Positions 61,962 to 64,000 of a stretch of 64,000 nt of DNA are shown one piece after another. The notes under the pieces were generated by a model. The model ran no database searches and was not told the origin of the DNA. It saw only the letters and a program-made list of their open reading frames with translations. The stretch lies in contig BDGG01000006.1 in the NCBI GenBank assembly GCA_001949185.1, forward strand, positions 2,188,463-2,252,462, given 5' to 3'. The translations under genes and the position numbers were made by a program. The DNA is from Ramazzottius varieornatus (lineage: Eukaryota; Tardigrada; Eutardigrada; Parachela; Ramazzottiidae). Numbering within the stretch: the first letter of the stretch is position 1; each line of letters starts with the position of its first letter.

Positions 61962-63783
61962 GAAATTCCGAATGATTTTAGAATCGTACGGGTGGGAGTA
62001 CTCTGGTTAGAGCGAGCCTTCCAACGGGGTGCTTCTCTTTGGCTGGAATTCCATCTCGACCTCAGCACGCAGAGGGAGAGATCGTTTGTCAGCTGCATCT
62101 TTGGCTCTGGACCCCAAATTTCCAAGTGTTGGATGACGGAAGTTCCCTCGTACCGCGTACAGGTCGGAAGTTCGGATGCCGGGATATTCTTCCACCGTAT
62201 GCAACGAAGTAATATGAAAGGCTTCTTCACTTAATACCCACTGCTCTGTAATACATTAATTTTCATCAAGATATTAATATTATCTCAGTTTTCACTAAAG
62301 GGGGTATGTGTTCGATGAAAGAAATGTTTTCTCGTGTGGCGATACGAGAAGCAAAACCAACGAAATGAAGTTGCTCATCGGCAACGAACATCATCGAAAA
62401 GAATGTAGGCTATGTTGTGCAGAGAGGAGAAAGTACAGACAAGGAACCCGATATCGAGAACGAAAAGTCAAATAATGCGTAACAATGTGAAACGGCCGGA
62501 GCTCACGCGAGCAGGAAGGAAGGTGTGGTGTGATAGGAAAGGCAGTGGACAGTACACGTTAACCAACATCAAATTCAATGCAATTTTAACACCCTGATTA
62601 CCACCGTACTCATTGTGTGTACAATACGGCACCTTTTCGCTCCCCATAATTTTCATTTTGCCTGGTTTGAACCAAACTTTTTTTCATTGCCTGGTCTGCG
62701 GTCGTATCACCGAAGCGCAGCTGATGACCACTGGTCAGTACAACTTCCACAGGCTGGAAAACATCCTCACGATTTTGGTGAGTTTCGGGAGTATTTTAGG
62801 TTTCCTGTCGTTGCTCGAGATACATACCTACATCTGTTTAAAAAGATATGAAACACTAAGGAGAGCTTCCTCTACCGATACTAGGCTTGGGACAAACTTG
62901 GTGTCATCGGTGCGTCCAGAAAAAAAATCAAAACGGCCAAGGCTCCTTTTCCCACGTTGGCCTTTACGGCCTGCCAGTCTCAACAATTTCGAAATTTTGA
63001 AAGTTGTCTATTGGTTAATTTGGGTTACGCCTTCCAATTTCCTCCAGTTAAAGTCCTGTGCTCACTGTGAGTACGCTGGTAATCTGCCGACTAGAGCCCT
63101 GCAGCAGTAGCTGAAACCAGTGCTGCTTCTGCACTGCATCCGGTTTCCAGAAACGGCAACTGCACTGCATCCGCAAATATTCTGCTGTTTTCCAAACTGC
63201 AACTGCACTGCACTGCACTGCATTTAAAATTCAGAAATTCTGCCTGCCAACGAAAATACATGTCGAACACATCGTAAACGTCGTTGTTTTACGGACTATT
63301 TGAGGTTCCGGTGATTATTCGGTAGATTTCGCAGTGGGAAATAAGGACAGCACGGTCAATTCGGTAAGTGGGCGTGGTGTCAGTTACTGTTACGCCCACT
63401 CCGTTAATTTGGGCTGCCAGACCCGGAAGTTATTTACTGTGGTCCATGGTTGAAAGACTGACGAGCCGGGCTGTGAGACCACACCGGTACGCTGGAAATA
63501 AACGGATAGTGGAACCGCAGTTTAGAATCTGCAGCTGATCGACCAAACATGATTGCTACTGCTAATATGACGGTGGCTGCAAACCAAGTCACTACATCGG
63601 CTACTCTTTCCCTCATAATATACTGTACTTGCGATACACATGGACATACTCAAGGCTGTACTAATGAAAAGTAACGCTGCGAGCTTATGCAAAAGCGGTG
63701 AAGATACCGCGTTTAACGATATCTCTGTGGAGGTAGGACAAAGCTTGAAGCTGTTTGCGTCTTTAACCGTTCATGTTCTAAAT
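61962..63783. other. No supported gene; contains a CTGCA-rich low-complexity patch
   Basis: Open frames at 62613-63110 show hydrophobic stretches (LENILTILVSFGSILGFL) but no family pattern. At about 63096-63225 the sequence is built of GCACTGCA/CTGCA words, the longest being a short GCACT array near 63207. Confidence 0.4.
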
Positions 63784-64000
63784 ATGTATCGTTTCAGAAA
63801 AAAGTTACCTGGAGGCACTTTTAATGGACGACGTAAGCCGATGTACGAGCCAATAGAGAAAAGGGTCTATAAGGAAGTGATCAAAAGTGGGAATATTGGA
63901 CTTCCGGTGCGATAGCGACGTTCGATCTTGGGCATTACAGTTCGCCAAGGCATTGAATATCCACGGATTCAAAGCGTCTTGTGGTTGGATATCCAAGCTA
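63784..64000 (+). pseudogene. CENP-B/pogo-type transposase DNA-binding domain, frameshifted, runs off the window
   Basis: After GTTTCAG the frame reads RKKLPGGTFNGRRKPMYEPI, then EKRVYKEVIKSGNIGLPVR and a stop at 63913. In a second frame the same domain continues DSDVRSWALQFAKALNIHGF, then KASCGWISKL to the last base. This matches the CENPB-type helix-turn-helix of Tc5/pogo/Tigger transposases: the charged GRRKP start, E-x-x-V/L helix, GLPV turn, AL-x-x-A-x-x-L helix and the FKAS-x-GW box. One base appears lost between the two halves. The rest (DDE nuclease) would lie beyond the window. It could be a decayed transposon or a host gene derived from one. Confidence 0.65.

Noticed and set aside
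62613-63110. 165-residue frame with a hydrophobic segment
   Set aside because: One possible helix but no signal, family pattern or splice context; likely chance.
1-64000. CRISPR arrays, operons, ribosome binding sites
   Set aside because: The window is eukaryotic with spliced genes; no such features were seen.

Overview
This is nuclear DNA from a small invertebrate. The genes have several short GT-AG introns, their proteins are metazoan (Toll receptor, Mastermind, synaptogyrin, progesterone-receptor-like cytochrome b5 protein, AKAP17A), and the spaces between genes hold inverted-repeat transposons. Intron sizes, GC content and the mix of families suggest an ecdysozoan. A tardigrade is my best guess, but nothing here proves it. 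Exon models below were built by matching splice sites and reading phase by eye.

Layout. 1-344: last coding exon of a plus-strand gene that starts outside the window. 345-24328: about 24 kb with no gene I can recognise. 24329-28775: complete six-exon Toll receptor. 29322-30464: unrecognised minus-strand gene whose 5' side abuts a transposon. 30465-36198: six inverted-repeat elements, a decayed coiled-coil/proline-rich gene and a fragment with an NCQ motif. 37335-38924: broken reading frames, including MATH-domain pieces. 39180-40271: decayed tyrosine-recombinase element. 42196-45971: Mastermind-like gene (minus). 50698-51509: MAPR/PGRMC protein (plus). 51915-55258: AKAP17A/XE7 (minus), convergent with MAPR and carrying a hAT-type MITE in an intron. 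56494-57855: synaptogyrin. 57965-58726: a 644-bp palindrome, a 50-N gap and a 19-bp minisatellite. 59567-60001: receptor-like pseudogene. 60339-61337: secreted, probably GPI-anchored Ly6/uPAR protein. 61761-61961: BTB-domain fragment (minus). 63784-64000: CENP-B-type transposase fragment running off the end.

The intact genes do not form one pathway. Toll is an innate-immunity or developmental receptor, Mastermind is the Notch co-activator, MAPR is a haem-binding membrane protein, AKAP17A links PKA to splicing speckles, and synaptogyrin is a synaptic-vesicle protein. The accessory stretch from 30 to 41 kb is where most decayed genes and mobile elements lie.
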